From Acanthosepion esculentum (lineage: Eukaryota; Mollusca; Cephalopoda; Sepiida; Sepiidae): a DNA stretch of 64,000 nt. The stretch lies in NCBI GenBank assembly GCA_964036315.1, contig OZ038495.1, forward strand, positions 23,011,621-23,075,620, written 5' to 3'. The position numbers and the translations under genes are program-made. Shown here piece by piece: positions 49,790 to 62,880 of this stretch. Under the pieces are notes generated by a model. That model saw only the letters and a list, made by a program, of their open reading frames with translations. It searched no databases and had not been told where the DNA came from. The stretch's first letter is position 1, and each line of letters begins with the position of its first letter.

Positions 49790-49880
49790 GAACCCTACTA
49801 AAGGGCATATTTTCTTTATGACTCTCAAAACTCAGGCTGGTAATAATTATACTGTTTAAAAAACAGATATGTCAAATCAA
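49790..49880 (+). mobile_element. SINE family 3, truncated 3' part
   Basis: AATAATTATACTGTTTAAAA and the preceding GAACCCTACTAAAGGGCAT match the 3' half of the copy at 50055-50235. Confidence 0.55.
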
Positions 49881-50054
49881 ACATGCATCCCCTAAATATA
49901 ACATGTATAGTAATTTAGAAATAATGTCAGATTATAAATAAAATCCATTAATTCTTTAAATATTACTTTGTTTACATTTCAGATATGAAAATAATTTATC
50001 AGATATAGTCTTTCAAAGATCTGAAAAGAGATATGCTTTCCTTTGTAAGGGGAA

Positions 50055-50237
50055 TCTTGCTTCCTGTGAAAGTCTTTCAAGGTTAAGTGGTCTAAAAGCA
50101 TGCTGGGCTATACAGTAGTTTCCCCTACATAAAGGGGAAGCAGGTTTGAATACTGCTGGAGAGTACTCTTTCTTTATTTAAGAATCTTGAAGAGCCAAGC
50201 TAGTAGATAACAATTATACTGTTTAAAAGACAAAAAT
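50055..50237 (+). mobile_element. SINE family 3, tRNA-derived
   Basis: GGTTAAGTGGTCTAAAAGCA resembles box A and GCAGGTTTGAATACTGC box B. The 3' part runs to TAACAATTATACTGTTTAAA. A long TA tract begins just downstream. Confidence 0.75.
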
Positions 50238-50245
50238 GTTGTAGA

Positions 50246-50740
<495 letters not shown>

Positions 50741-52487
50741 TGGCGTATAGTGTGTGTGTGTATACATATGCAACAGTCAATGGAAATATAATAGACAAGA
50801 GAGAGAGAAAACTTTTTTTTACAATTGCCTTTGTATGCATTTTTGTGTTGTTCATTCACTAAAAATAGTTGCTATATGAGGAAGACAATGAAAATGCTGT
50901 TGGTTAATATTGACATGAAGCTGTAACAATCAATTTATTAAAATGATTATGAAAACATTTTAAAAATGATTAAAGAAAAGGAAATAAAATTGATCCTCAA
51001 GTTATATTGGCGTTATAGCTATGAAAACAATGCTGACAAAAATTCTCATGTCAGATTTGGGACGTAAGAATAAGGAAACCATTTTATTCATCTAGAACCC
51101 AAAATAAACTTGCCTTTATGAAGTGATTTCTTGGAGCTTTAATTCTCTTTCTTACTTTCTACCTAATTGTTTATTTTTATTTTTCTCTCTTAACTTTCAA
51201 TGAGTAGGCTTGAATACATCAGTGCTGTCAGTTACATGCTACCAAGGCTTGAAGGCATTGTATAATGCCATGAAAAATGTCCAATGAAGTACACATGTGA
51301 ATGTGAATATGTGAGATGTATTGCATGACTGTCAATTGGTGAGATGACATTTCTGAAATGTCTATGAGAAGCTCTCCAGATGAGGAGTTCATTACAAAAA
51401 TATTCACAAGAATATTTAGAATTAATAAAAAAAAATAAAAGAGATGAAAGGTGGATAAGGATTCTCTTTATAGAATAATGAGGAAAGCAAAAAAAGATGG
51501 GGAGTGGAAATAATGAAAGAATTATAAGCACAAGCTGGAGGGTGTAATGCCATAATAGCTGAATATATATGGTAGCATTTCAAGAGGCTGGTGCTCAGAC
51601 ATGTCTAAAGATTCTTCATTACCTGCAGACTTGATGCCAATAAATGTTTATTTGCTAAAACACGGCAAACATCAAAATAGGAACAAAAATTTATACCAGG
51701 AGGAAGTTAAGAGATGTTAAATTCAATTACACAAAGGATTTTCAGATAAAACTTTTGCTGAATTTCTGTCATATATTCATAAAAAAAAATTTAATAATCT
51801 TTTTGTAAAGTCCATTCTAAACAAAAATCTCTTAAGGAATTTAAATTTTGTTACTCATATATGTACTGGATGAAAAACAGTTTAAAAAAAAAATCATTAG
51901 AAAGATAATTAAAATCTTTGTATACATTGAAAATTAATTGAACTCTTGATTAAAAAAGATAAAATTAAAGCAGAGACAGAATAACAGAAACAGTAAGCAG
52001 GAAATTAAAAGACCTCAAATAAAAAAAAAATCTAGAATCAAGATAAAATGTATTGGCAAAGAAGAGTAAGGTGTGTATGAACTGAAAAGTAATTATGTTG
52101 AAAACAGCTGCTGAAATTTGTTAATATTTACTGAATCAACTAAATCAATTACATGTAAAGAAGAAAAAATAACTTGTAATTTGTGATTTTTCAAGGAAAA
52201 TGTTACTCTAACATTAAGGAATTAAAAAAATTGGGGATTTAATTCTAAGTATCTAATTTAGAAAAAAAACTACTCCGTCAAGGTCCTTTTTTATGTTTTT
52301 AATTATTTCTGAATCAAATCACTGACATTTTAGCATAAAAAAAAACAAATATAAAAAAAATAAATGTGGACTGAATAAGAGACTCATTTTAATTGTGGGA
52401 ATTTGAGCAGATCACTTCTAAGATCATTTGACTTAGCTTAAATTATTGCAATCATCTAAGCCCATTAAAAATGAAGAATGATGGATT

Positions 52488-52898
52488 AAAATAAAGTAGC
52501 TTCTCTTTGACTTTCTATAAATATTTTTATGGTAATTGTTCTGATGAACTTTTCTCTATGGGACCTAAACTTTATGAGTTTAAGCAAAGTACTAGATTGG
52601 CAGCAAGTTCCCATCATTGTACAGTTGAAATGATTGGATTTCACTGTAAATTCTATGCTTAACAGTTTCTACTCTCACCTTTCTCACTTGTGGAACTCTA
52701 TTCTGGCTTCTTTCTTTCAAGCCAACTTTGATCTTCAAAAATTTAAATGCAATGTCAGTCATTGTCTTCTTAATTCCTGTTCTTTTATTGTACTCTCTCC
52801 TTTTTTTCTTTTATTTTCCTCATATTCTCTAACACACAGTAACCCCTTGTGTCTTGGTGGTTTTAGTGCCTTGCTTGGAGTGAAATGATTAAAAAAAA
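52488..52898 (+). mobile_element. LINE family A, truncated 3' end
   Basis: Pieces FYKYFYGNCSDEL-like and SHLWNSILASFF are seen, ending in TTGCTTGGAGTGAAATGATT and poly(A). It is 5'-truncated. Confidence 0.8.
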
Positions 52899-54304
52899 TA
52901 TTTGACCCTTGACTTGAAGAGGTTAAGGTTGGGGAAGCATGTCAAATTTATTTCTGGGATGAATAATAATGGTATACAGCAAACATTATACAATGAAAAT
53001 TTCCTACCAAAATTCAACTAATAATTGTGTCATGCTACAAACATATTGATCCATTCATGTATAGGCAGTACATCTATTAAATGAGTTAGAGATATTTATT
53101 AATTGAAAAAACAAGTAATAAAACTTTAGTTTATAATAAATGAAAGAATAAATTTTAAGATAACTACTTATAAAAAATTTTGTACTGGATATCTGCAGGT
53201 TTATACAGAATTAAAAAGCAATCAAATCCATAAATAAAAATACTTTATGGTTTTGTTTATATGAAATCAAACATTTCAGGCTGGCTTTTGTATATTCTTC
53301 TCTATACAAGCAGCATTTTGGGATTGTCTCTTCATTGATAGTCGATTTAATAAATGACACAGATTAAATGGAAAAGACAGAAGAGAATGGAGTTGACCAA
53401 GTATGAAATAAGATAAAATAATATGGAAGAACTACATTATTCATTGTTAACAAAGCAAGTCTACAAGAAAAGATTGTGAATAAAAAGAGAGGAAAACAGA
53501 ACAAAAAATTGAAAAAGAGTTAAAAAAAATAAATTAAAGAGACTAATTGTTGTGAACATCAAAGAAGTTTCAATCATCTGACAAATCTATGTATATCAGG
53601 AAAAAAACTAAAACATTTTCATGTATATTAAAAATTTGAATGTACTCATGATTGAAAATGTCTTGTTCTTTACATGTAATTACAATTTTTATATTTCTCT
53701 GCTTAGATTAAAACAAATGAAAAATTTTCTGATAAAACTTTTAATATATATTTATTAGATCAATGTTATCTATCAATATACTTATTTCATATACGCCTTT
53801 TGAAGGCTAATCTTAAGCCATATTTTGTCATTTAAAATGCAACTCACTTGTCAGGATATTTCTTTTTAGTATTTGAATTGTAATCATAATTTAATCATCT
53901 CTAATCACATATATTTCATTATAGAGTCATTAGAGTATTAGTGTGTTAAATGAAAATATATTGGCATTAGTCTACTACTGGTAACCTAACCACCTGGGGA
54001 TATTTTTGGAGGAAAAAGTGCACTGTGTATGGTAAGTACTAAGTTTAGCTTATTCTAGTAAAAGACCAAGAGGACATCTGGTAGAGAACTGAACTTGATA
54101 CACTAATAAAAATCAGCTAGAGACTGTTTTCACCATCTTAAATCACAAAAGCATTCAACATAGCTTTAAGATTAAAGTCTAACTATGGTTGTCAGCATTA
54201 AGAACAGTCCAACATACAAACTGTGAATTGGTGATAGTGAATCAAGCTAGTACAAAAATTTAATTATTAAAAACAAAATTTAAATATCTGTGATATGTTT
54301 TAAG

Positions 54305-54590
54305 AGAGGTTTAGTGCAAGGTCTCATCATCTTACAGTTGTAATGGCTAGATGTAACTGTAAGTTCTATGCTAACAGTTTCTTCTCTCGCAATTTTTGCT
54401 TTTGGAACTCTCTTTTGGCCTCTTACTTTTCACTCATCTTTGATCTTCAAAAATTTAAATGCAATGTCAATCATTATCTTTTGTCTTCTTAATACCTGTT
54501 TATTTATTATTCTTTCATTTTAATAATGTTTTCTTTTCTCTAATACACAGTAACCCTTTGCATCTTATTGGCTTTATTGCCTTGCTACAT
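54305..54590 (+). mobile_element. LINE family A, truncated at both ends
   Basis: The tail segment matches the 52488 copy (AAAAATTTAAATGCAATGTC shared), but the 3' motif is cut after TTGCCTTGCT. Confidence 0.7.
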
Positions 54591-55014
54591 ATGGAAAAAG
54601 CTTGTAATAAATGCAGTGAGTTTAGTATTACTATCCATGGGGAGGGGGTAGTGCTGCAAAATAAAGATGCCCTGGGGAAAATGGTTTATTGACAATTAAA
54701 ATAAATCTACAGAAATAAACTTGATAAAGATTTTTTTCTTCTCAATTAAGTTTAACATTGATCATTTGAAGCCAAACTATTTCTAATTATTGAAATTTAT
54801 TGCATTTCTGTCGTTAATAAATGACAATATTTTATCACTAAAGAAAAAGAGTACTGAACTCTTATGCAATATCAGTCCTCCTATGTGGCAGTGAATGTTG
54901 TGCTTTGGCATTGATTCTTATACTTCATGTTGCCATCACAAGCAGATGACTGGCAAGCTAGATTAAATCCATCATCAGTTGTTGAATACATGTAAAACCT
55001 GTTTCAACATTGAT

Positions 55015-55400
55015 GATTGTTATTTACATTCTTTACAAGCAGATTATTGTCCTCATCTTTGTTGTTGCCATCACAGTGTTTTGATTGTTATGCCCTCCAA
55101 CCTTCACCAGGTGTATATAGCTCTATGTAACCTACAGGGAAATCTGAGCTGAACCCTTTATTTAATCTAAAGGAGTAGACTGTTCATATTCCACTGCCCA
55201 TGTCTAGGGATATTTAGTCTAGTTCTTATTTTTAGTACTGCTCAGTTATTGCTAGCCTATTGCCCACAGAGTCCAAGTACATATATCCCTAAACCTGGGA
55301 TTGAATTTGCACTGATTATGTCACCAAATTTGCAATTATTATGTCACCAAGTTCACAAAGCAATGCTTTAATCCACTAGGCTATTGTCCCGTGGGACAAT
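55015..55400 (-). mobile_element. SINE family 1, full-length with tRNA-like head
   Basis: Read on the minus strand, the head has CAATAGCCTAGTGGATTAAA (box A-like) and GTGCAAATTCAATCCC (box B-like). The body follows with ATTAAATAAAGGGTTCAG and ends AACAAAGATGAGGACAATAA. It is nearest to the 4690 variant. GTGACATAAT is duplicated within the head. Confidence 0.8.
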
Positions 55401-55557
55401 TCTCTGTGGAGAAATGTAAATAGGATAAATAATGATAACTCCTCCTCCTCCTGGATTATCTATAGTTGAAATCTATAATGTTTTGTTTTACATACATATC
55501 TGCACCCATATCTAACCATCTTTGTATAGCTTCAGGTGGTTGATTTTTTTTTTTTTC

Positions 55558-55790
55558 AAAAGACATACAATTTTAAATTCAGAATTGACCTTGTAGACTG
55601 GTTGCCAACCACAACTTGACAGCTCAGCCTACCCTGATATTTAACCCACAGTTGGGGGAAGAGATAAATTCATACCTTTCCAAAGGATATTTGTGTAAAA
55701 ATGAATGTAACAAACTTGATCAGAAATTGAACTCAGTCTACTGATTTCTTGTTTTGAGCTACTAATCTCTTTGTTCCTTTGATGAGCAGG
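55558..55790 (-). mobile_element. SINE family 2, tRNA-derived unit
   Basis: TAGACTGGTTGCCAACCACA, TATTTAACCCACAGTTGGG and CCAAAGGATATTTGTGTAAA occur on plus, and the head is near 55770. No 5S-like part is visible next to it. Confidence 0.72.
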
Positions 55791-56389
55791 TAGTGTAAAG
55801 AGAATAGTATAATAGGCAGGGGAACACTTTAGAAAAATTGTGGTAGGTTAACCAAAAATATGTCATTTCATTCCTACTAAGGCAGTGATAGATTTGTAAG
55901 AATTGTCAGGTGCCTGAAGCAATTATCCAAGCCAAGAGAAACTACTTGAAATATTAACTGTGTGCAATGATTCATGTAAATAAACACTGTAATGAATTCT
56001 CATTAAGATTGCTTTTTTGTTTTATAACACTGTATTTAGCTTGTCTTAAGTGCCTGAAAACTTTTTCAAAGATGTTTCAAATATCTTGTTAACTTTTTAT
56101 TATTCCTTCAAAATGCAAGCCGTAATGTCTGATAGTAGCAATTAAAATCAACTCAAAAAATATCAGTGATTCTATTGTAAACAGCATTATTCCAAAAGTC
56201 ATCTTATAATTCAATCTATCAGACCTGTAGTTAATATAAGATCACTGAAGACTTAAATGCTATTGTACTTACACATAACCAAAATTAATTTTTCTCTCTC
56301 TGTTAGATGAGGTGCTACCCAAAAATTTACAAAAGTTGAACAATGTGCAAACTTGATAATACAGACTTTTGCCACTCCCTTTAGTGAGC

Positions 56390-56391
56390 TT

Positions 56392-56425
<34 letters not shown>
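56390..56425. repeat. (TC)n(TA)n microsatellite
   Basis: About 9 TC units then about 9 TA units. Confidence 0.94.
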
Positions 56426-56654
56426 ATACATACACTTTTATCTGGAATAGATAGGCCTGACCAGCTACTTAAATTTTGACTTTTTTCCCCAACCTCCCAA
56501 CTGTTATCCCAGTTATACCATTTATTTTAATATCAAATTTTTTTGCAACTTGTTTGTTTATTAAAACCTCCCCCACTCCTTTTTATTTTGAAAGCAAATG
56601 AATTTTGAATAAATATTCCAACCTACTTTATCATACTTATAAAATCATAGAAGT

Positions 56655-56800
56655 CAATCTCAATCGCTTTCTTCTGTCTTCTTATTCTTTTATTGTCCTC
56701 TCTTCTTAATAGTATTTTTTCTTATATTCTCTAACATTCAGTAACATCTTGCAACTGAGTGGTTTTATTGCCTTGCTTGGAGTGAAATGATTAAAAAACT
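56655..56800 (+). mobile_element. LINE family A, very short 3' end
   Basis: Only about 145 bases remain, ending in the conserved TTGCTTGGAGTGAAATGATT and a short A run. It is the shortest copy that still has the complete 3' terminus. Confidence 0.72.
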
Positions 56801-56984
56801 CATCAGTTGAACTCCTGGTGATGTAGGGTTTTCTTTATTATACTTGTTAATCGTTATCTTTTAGCATAATTTTAGCATTTAAATAAAAGTAATCTGTGCA
56901 AGTTGGGGAAAAAAAAATTGCTAGACCTGTTTGTATATTTTAATCATATACAAGAAAAAAAAAGATAAGTTAAATGAGGATTTC

Positions 56985-57478
56985 TTGGTCTCACACTGAC
57001 CACTGACCTGAAGTGGAACAACTACATTGAATCTATAGCTTCATCTACTGCAAGGAAAGTTGGTTCTCTGTGTCACGTCATGTCCATCCTTTAAATCTAC
57101 AAATCAACCATTTGTCCTTACATGGAATACTGCTGCCATATATGGTCTGGTCCTCCCGCTGTTCATCTCGAGGTCCTTGACAAAATCCAGAGATGGATAT
57201 GCAACATGGTTGGTCCTGATCTGGCATCCTGTCTGCTGTCACTAACTCACAGACATGCTGTGACTTCCCTCTGTCTTTTCTACAAGTAATTTCATGGCAA
57301 CTGCTCCAATGAGCTACTTTAACTGGTTGCCAAATTGCATGAATTTATGTGTGCTACTAGGTTGGCATCTCAGTCCCACCCTTTCACTTTTCACCCTTTT
57401 TAAATTCATGAAGTTTGGGAACCAGCGAAAGTAGCTTGTTGGAGCTGTGAAAGTATTTGTAGAAAAGACAGAAGGAAG
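56985..57478 (+). mobile_element. LINE family A copy with inverted duplicate
   Basis: A plus-strand RT tail fragment (YMEYCCHIWSGPP-like around 57120-57165) runs to about 57395. Positions 57396-57478 are an inverted copy of 57258-57348 (CTGTCTTTTCTACAA core on opposite strands). The 3' terminus is missing. Arms of about 85 bases would pair around a loop of about 48 bases. Confidence 0.78.
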
Positions 57479-57534
57479 TTTGGGGAGAAGAGGTGAATTC
57501 ATATGTTTTCCAAGGATATTTGTATATAAGTAAG

Positions 57535-57868
57535 ATTTTGAATTCAGAGTTGTCATCCTCCTAGACTGATTGCCAACCAAAGCTGAAGAGCCCAGTCTGC
57601 TCTATTATTTAACTCATAGCTGCAGAGAGAGAGAGGTGGATTCATTACCTATTCACAAGGGTATTTGTGTGTAAGTTAATGTAACAAACTTGACTGGAAT
57701 TAAAATTCGGTTCTCTGATTTCTCATTCTGAATAACTATCACATCAACCACGCATCCAATCTTACAGCATCTAGTATTCCTAAGCAGTGACTCATCTAAG
57801 TACTGACCTGCTTAACATTGCTTAACTTTGGTGATCTGGTGTTTCAACATGATATGGTCATAAGCTCA
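57535..57868 (-). mobile_element. Dimeric SINE: most complete 5S + tRNA + body copy
   Basis: The 5S-like part is 57760-57868 (CATCTAAGTACTGACCTGCT, TGCTTAACTTTGGTGATC on plus). The tRNA-like part is about 57690-57755 (complement of AATTCGGTTCTCTGATTTCT). The body 57535-57690 has CACAAGGGTATTTGTGTGTA and TCCTAGACTGATTGCCAACC. All three modules are contiguous. Confidence 0.85.
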
Positions 57869-57869
57869 A

Positions 57870-58320
57870 CAAAATCCTCACTGTCCAGCCTCGACAGAGT
57901 TCAAAATGCTCTTGAACAGCCTTATGAGTAATGCATTATTCTCCAGCCTGCAACCTTTATCCCACAGATGAAACACTGCTAGCCTCTCACTAATCTATCT
58001 CTATTAATATGGCAGATGTTCAGATTTACATTCTTTAGTCCCACCAGCTCAGACCTTCACAGCTAGGACCCACCATGTGGCAAACCATCTCCATTCCCTT
58101 TTTATTCCTTTGATGAGGAGCAAGTTCCACTCAGACAGCTTCTTCCTCAGAACTGTTACTTTGTGGAACAAACTCCCAAGAGGATGCTTGATAACTACAC
58201 TTTTGGTTTTGTTAAATCCAGAGTTAACATTAATAATATAATAATATGCATTTCTTACTTCTTTCTCAGCAACCCTTTACTTTGAGTAGCCCTTGTGCCT
58301 TATATTGTGCAAACAGTAAA
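57870..58320 (+). mobile_element. LINE family C, RT C-terminal fragment
   Basis: Frames read LDRVQNALEQ and, further on, SDSFFLRTVTLWNKLPRGC, the LDRVQ...RTxxLWNxLP signature of LINE reverse-transcriptase tails. It differs from family A in sequence and lacks A's 3' motif. It has several stops. Confidence 0.75.
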
Positions 58321-58901
58321 AGAAAGAAAGTAACTTCATTTTTAATTCCTACAAGCTAATTAAGAAGTTGTTCCTGCAATACTCAATACTTAGAACATAG
58401 GCTTATATCATACATACTGTTGGATTAATATCACTACATTTATGCTCAATTAGCAATAAAAACCAATGAATTGGAAACCAGGATAAACAGTTCTTTTCTA
58501 CTGTAGTTTGTATTGTATTTCCAAAGCCTAAAAATTAATGCAATTAATTTTGATAAGTGTGATATCTACATTTTTCAAGCCTAATATAAGTAGGGGTAAA
58601 AAAAAGTTATGTAAAAGAGTTTTGGAAGAGTTAAACACTTTAAAGAGACTGAAGTATAAAGGCTAAAAATGAACAAACTATATATAAAAAATAATTTTTA
58701 TTTTTTCTTGATATATAAGTGTAATATATATGTGAGTTTCAGCATTGTGCATTATGGTAACAAGCTAAACAAAGGCCACATTTCTTTGTACTGTCTGAGA
58801 ATCACCCACAACAGTGCACGTTTCACTGCATTATAATTGAATGTTCAAACATGTACTTGCATGTTTTAGTGAATATTGATCCATTACCCTTTTTTCTTCT
58901 T

Positions 58902-58903
<2 letters not shown>

Positions 58904-58953
<50 letters not shown>
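58904..58953. repeat. (TA)n microsatellite
   Basis: About 25 units, about 100 bases left of the GC-richer block. Confidence 0.96.
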
Positions 58954-58958
<5 letters not shown>

Positions 58959-59039
58959 AGGGATATATGCAATGGAATCTTTGATACCACCAAAACAATC
59001 CAGAAAAATTTGGTTAAAAAAAAAAGTAAAAAAAAAAAA

Positions 59040-59345
59040 TGAAATGAAAAATAATCTCCTCCTCCTCTTGCTCCCCCTCCTTCTGCTCGGTAACATGTCG
59101 TTGTTAAAGCAAGTTGGTTGCTCAATAGAGTCAAAGCCAACTTGCCGATTGGCTTGGAATATCTGTGTATTTGCAATTACTTTCGGTTGTCATGAAGAGA
59201 AGCGAACAGATGATCAATACATTTCAAAGTTGAAGTCATAGCCGCAGCAGCAGCAGCAGCTGCACTTGCTGGCTTACTCAACAGGTCATTTTTTTCCCTT
59301 CCTCTTCCTACTTGCATTGCAGTGTTTCACTGTTCAGCCACCTTC
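59040..59345 (-). promoter_or_regulatory. Candidate 5' non-coding exon / promoter block
   Basis: This block is clearly richer in G+C and CpG than its neighbours. On the minus strand it has GA-rich tracts, a (GCT)n run (59238-59262) and no repeat-family match to other copies in the window. A possible donor TTGA|GTAAGC sits at about 59270-59280. Such composition suits a first exon, and the kinase gene needs one upstream of 34904. There is no TATA box or other direct proof, and it could belong to another gene. Confidence 0.25.
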
Positions 59346-60694
59346 CCCTCCTTGAGCCCCAGCATTCTTTTTATTTTACTTATTTATTAGCAGAGATGTG
59401 GGGACTTTACATAATTTTATTTACTCTCCTCTTACCAGCGATTTAAAAAAAAGCTAATACAACTTTATGTAATCCGTTCAAGTATTACAAATAATCACCC
59501 AACACCCTACACCTACAAACATGGTTCATTCTCGGTATTTCTCAGCTAAATATTTCCTTTATGTTCTTTAGACATGAATAATAATTTGGAACAATTCTTC
59601 TAAAAGTCCCAAGTTACATTCCTCCATTTGCAATCACAGGCTTCCTCAATTCTACTTCCATTTTGTATTATCATCTAGTAATTATTTCACTATTATATGC
59701 GATTTATACATATGACTAAAATTCCTTTCCTAGGGGACAAGTAACTCTCATTTGAAAATACCTGATTTAGAGAAATAAATAAAGCCATTAAACCTCACAA
59801 GAAATTACAGGTCTTCACTGTTTAAATTGTTTCAAAGTAAATTATTTTATATTAATCTATTTTATTTCCAAATAGTATATAAGGTTAAAATTATTATTTT
59901 CTTTGAATTTTCAAAATGTTTATAACTTGAATTAAATATATTAGCTCAACTGCATTTTCTACTAGTGCCAGAGCTCAATGTTCTAACCTAAGTTATACAA
60001 GACAGGCCTTCAAAGACTGGGTGATTTTTGCCTATCTACACAAATGCATGTGAGAAACCACATTAAACTAACATTTCATCATATTTGCTATTGGATACCA
60101 GTATTGAAAATGTTCTTTAGAATAAAGGCTAACATGGATATTATATAAAGCTCGCCTCTCCCTTCTTTCATTTCATCTGAAGATTGGGTGAGTGTGAAAC
60201 TTGTGTTATGATGAGAGCCATCTATTCATAAGATTTACCACTGTTAAGCATTTTTTGCTCTGTCTAGGCAATCTAGACTTCAAGCATTTTACTGAGCAAG
60301 TAGGTTTGTCTCTAGGCCTTTTTTTCTTTTTACACTATTGTCATTTTTGTTTGAGGCTTTATTTAGATAAGAGGTTTTGGCAAGTTGTCCATTATTTCCA
60401 TCAATGGTTTTGTTTTTAATATATATGTACATAATATGGCAGATTTTCTATTATTATAATGTGAGATATTTAATAACAAAAGTGATGGTAACAAAATGAA
60501 AAAAAAATGAATGAAATCAAATAGTCTTATACCTAAAACATATATTAAAAAAAAAAGAATTTAAAAATTTTCAGGATCCCCTCTCCTTTGTGCACTTGTG
60601 TAGTCAAATCAAAATAAACAGCACTTTAGTCTAAAAGGATGAAATGCATCACATGGAAACTTTTTTTGACTTTGTCATAGTTTATTTTCCCTTT

Positions 60695-60731
<37 letters not shown>

Positions 60732-60844
60732 GTCGTAGGGGTACAGTCCTATAGGTAAGGGAAACTTGGATGAGTTCCACAACGGAATATGAGATCGAGT
60801 GGCACTATATAGAGTCTAATTTACTACCTCTTTGTCACTGAGGC

Positions 60845-60990
60845 CTGTTGGTACAGTTGGTATGCCATTTGCCTGATAACGTAACTGTCCATGTTTCAAT
60901 TCTTGGTAGTGGATGTGCACTGCTGATGTGCCCCAAATATAGAACGAAACGGCCATCCAGTGCTTTCTGCATTCTGTTGAGGTTTCTTCT
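60845..60990 (+). mobile_element. SINE with tRNA-like head (single copy seen)
   Basis: GTTGGTACAGTTGGTATGCC looks like box A and CATGTTTCAATTCTTGGTAG like box B, with about 50 bases between. CAATTCTTGGTAGTGGATGT leads into a short body. No second copy is in this window. Confidence 0.6.
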
Positions 60991-61046
60991 AGACTCAATG
61001 AATTACTTAATTATAATTATCTCAAATCCTCCTAATAATTTCTATC

Positions 61047-61051
<5 letters not shown>

Positions 61052-61091
<40 letters not shown>

Positions 61092-61233
61092 ATTTTAAAA
61101 AAATATGATTCCTTTGCTACATAAGAGTTCTCATGTTTCAAAAGCGAGAGCCGAGACCCCTAAAATAATTTTTGAAATTAAGTTGAATTAAGGTGTCTGG
61201 TCATGCTTCCTCGTCAAGCGAGAATTTGGGAAT

Positions 61234-61276
<43 letters not shown>
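61052..61276. repeat. Two (TA)n tracts around a short unique segment
   Basis: TA tracts at 61052-61084 and 61236-61276 flank about 150 bases containing GAGAGCCGAGACCCCTAAAA and CGTCAAGCGAGAATTTGGG. Another TA tract is at 60700-60727. The unique part is unassigned. Confidence 0.9.
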
Positions 61277-61496
61277 ATCAAAGGGGAAAAACTTGACAAC
61301 CTCATCGAAAAATCTCATAATAAATTCATTTCAGCAGATAAGTTTTTAATATTGTTATAGTTCTAAAGGGTTATGGATCTATTTTTAATCCAACATTTTT
61401 ACTACTTCAAATATTATTATTGTGAATATTCATGTTTTAAATTGACGATTCTTTTCTATTTTTACTTCAAATGCTGTGTATCTCAATAAAGAAAAT

Positions 61497-61850
61497 GTGC
61501 TCTCTGGCAGGGATTGAACTTGTGTCTGCTTTTTGTAGGAGAAACCAGTTTAATTCAGTGTGTTTTACCACTTGGCTACAAAGAGCATCACAGTTCAGCA
61601 AAGCTCTATTTTCCCTTTTAAGGAAAGCACTTTGTCAATGAGCAGGCTTTCAAGAAAAATATGTTAGGAAGGGAAAATAGACCCTTACTGAATTCTGACA
61701 TTCTTTGTAGCCAAGTGGTAAAGCATACTGGACCAAACAGTGGCTTCTCCTACAAAGTGGGATGCAGGTTTGATCCTTGTTGGAGAGAATATTTTCTTTG
61801 AGATTTCTTGAATATGCAAAATGATAGACATAATACACACTGTTTAAACT
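61497..61850. mobile_element. SINE family 3, fold-back of tRNA-like heads
   Basis: The right unit (61706-61790, plus) has TTTGTAGCCAAGTGGTAAAG and GCAGGTTTGATCCTTG. The left unit (61497-61590) is the same head on the minus strand. Arms of about 88 bases flank a loop of about 115. The plus unit continues into a family-3-like 3' part. Confidence 0.82.
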
Positions 61851-62457
61851 AAAAATGAAAATAGAGTGTCCATTTCAAATAGAAGTATTCTCTATGATAA
61901 CATTTTTAAATAATTAAAATATATCTATATATATCTGCATGGTGGAGTAATCTGTATAACTATAATATAAAATCTGATTTGAATGAAAAGGGGAGGTGGA
62001 TAAACATCTAGGTTGATTTATTTCAGTAGCATTAAAATAAAATCATTTCTTTTTCAAATCTAGTTTATAATTTCCAAACCTAATGCATTATTTTTATGCA
62101 TTGATTAAGCCATTAACTCTAGCAGAAATTTCCATCCTTCACCGTTGAGCCATAGAACAACAATGATGAAAAATCCCATCAACCACACTTAATAGGTTAA
62201 ATGTGGGTCTAGAATTAATTGAGAAACATTACTAGCTGTGATTACTTTCTTCTGGGAATATATTCTAGATAAAAACATTAAATTAAAACATCTTTATTCT
62301 GATAGGCACATTAAAATATCACTTTTGATTTCAAATGTTTTAAATGAATTTAACACATTAAAAATAAAAGAAAAAGAAATATAAGTAATTCATTCAAATG
62401 ATTACAAAGATTAAAAGAAGAAATCTTAATATATTTCTATGATAATTTTACCTTACC

Positions 62458-62880
62458 CTATAAAGCCAAAAATTTGGGGACACCATCTGGATGTAATAAT
62501 AAGTTTCATACTATTTTTAGTTTAATTAGCTCCTACTAAGCTAATATGCAGAAACTATCTAACCTATTAGTGCATGGTGTTCAGTCTTTTAGAGAGGGGT
62601 TGCCTAAAATTTAAAATCTGTCAGCCTGAAGATGGCCATTAGCCAGCAAAGTAAATTAGGCAAAAAAAAAAAGAAGGTAAAATGTTAATGAAAGTAAACA
62701 GTAATGGGCTGATCTCCTTAAAATTATTAATATTATTTGAAATATGAAAAAAAAATCTTCAAGAAAAGGAAGTCTCTATGACTCAGAGTAAGCAAGTAAA
62801 TTGGTTTTGAAAAAGGCAGGCAACATTACATTTTAAGACAATTCATTAAAATTCAGAGGGTTGTTCCAAAGCTTTTTGCC
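62458..62880 (+). repeat. About 400-bp dispersed repeat, copy 2
   Basis: CTATAAAGCCAAAAATTTGG, TAGAGAGGGGTTGCCTAAAA and GGTTTTGAAAAAGGCAGGCA occur in the same order as the 50357 copy, in the same orientation. Confidence 0.82.

Noticed and set aside
61706..61790. Functional tRNA gene
   Set aside because: Boxes A and B are visible but the stems do not close into a proper cloverleaf, and it belongs to a repeated, inverted SINE unit.
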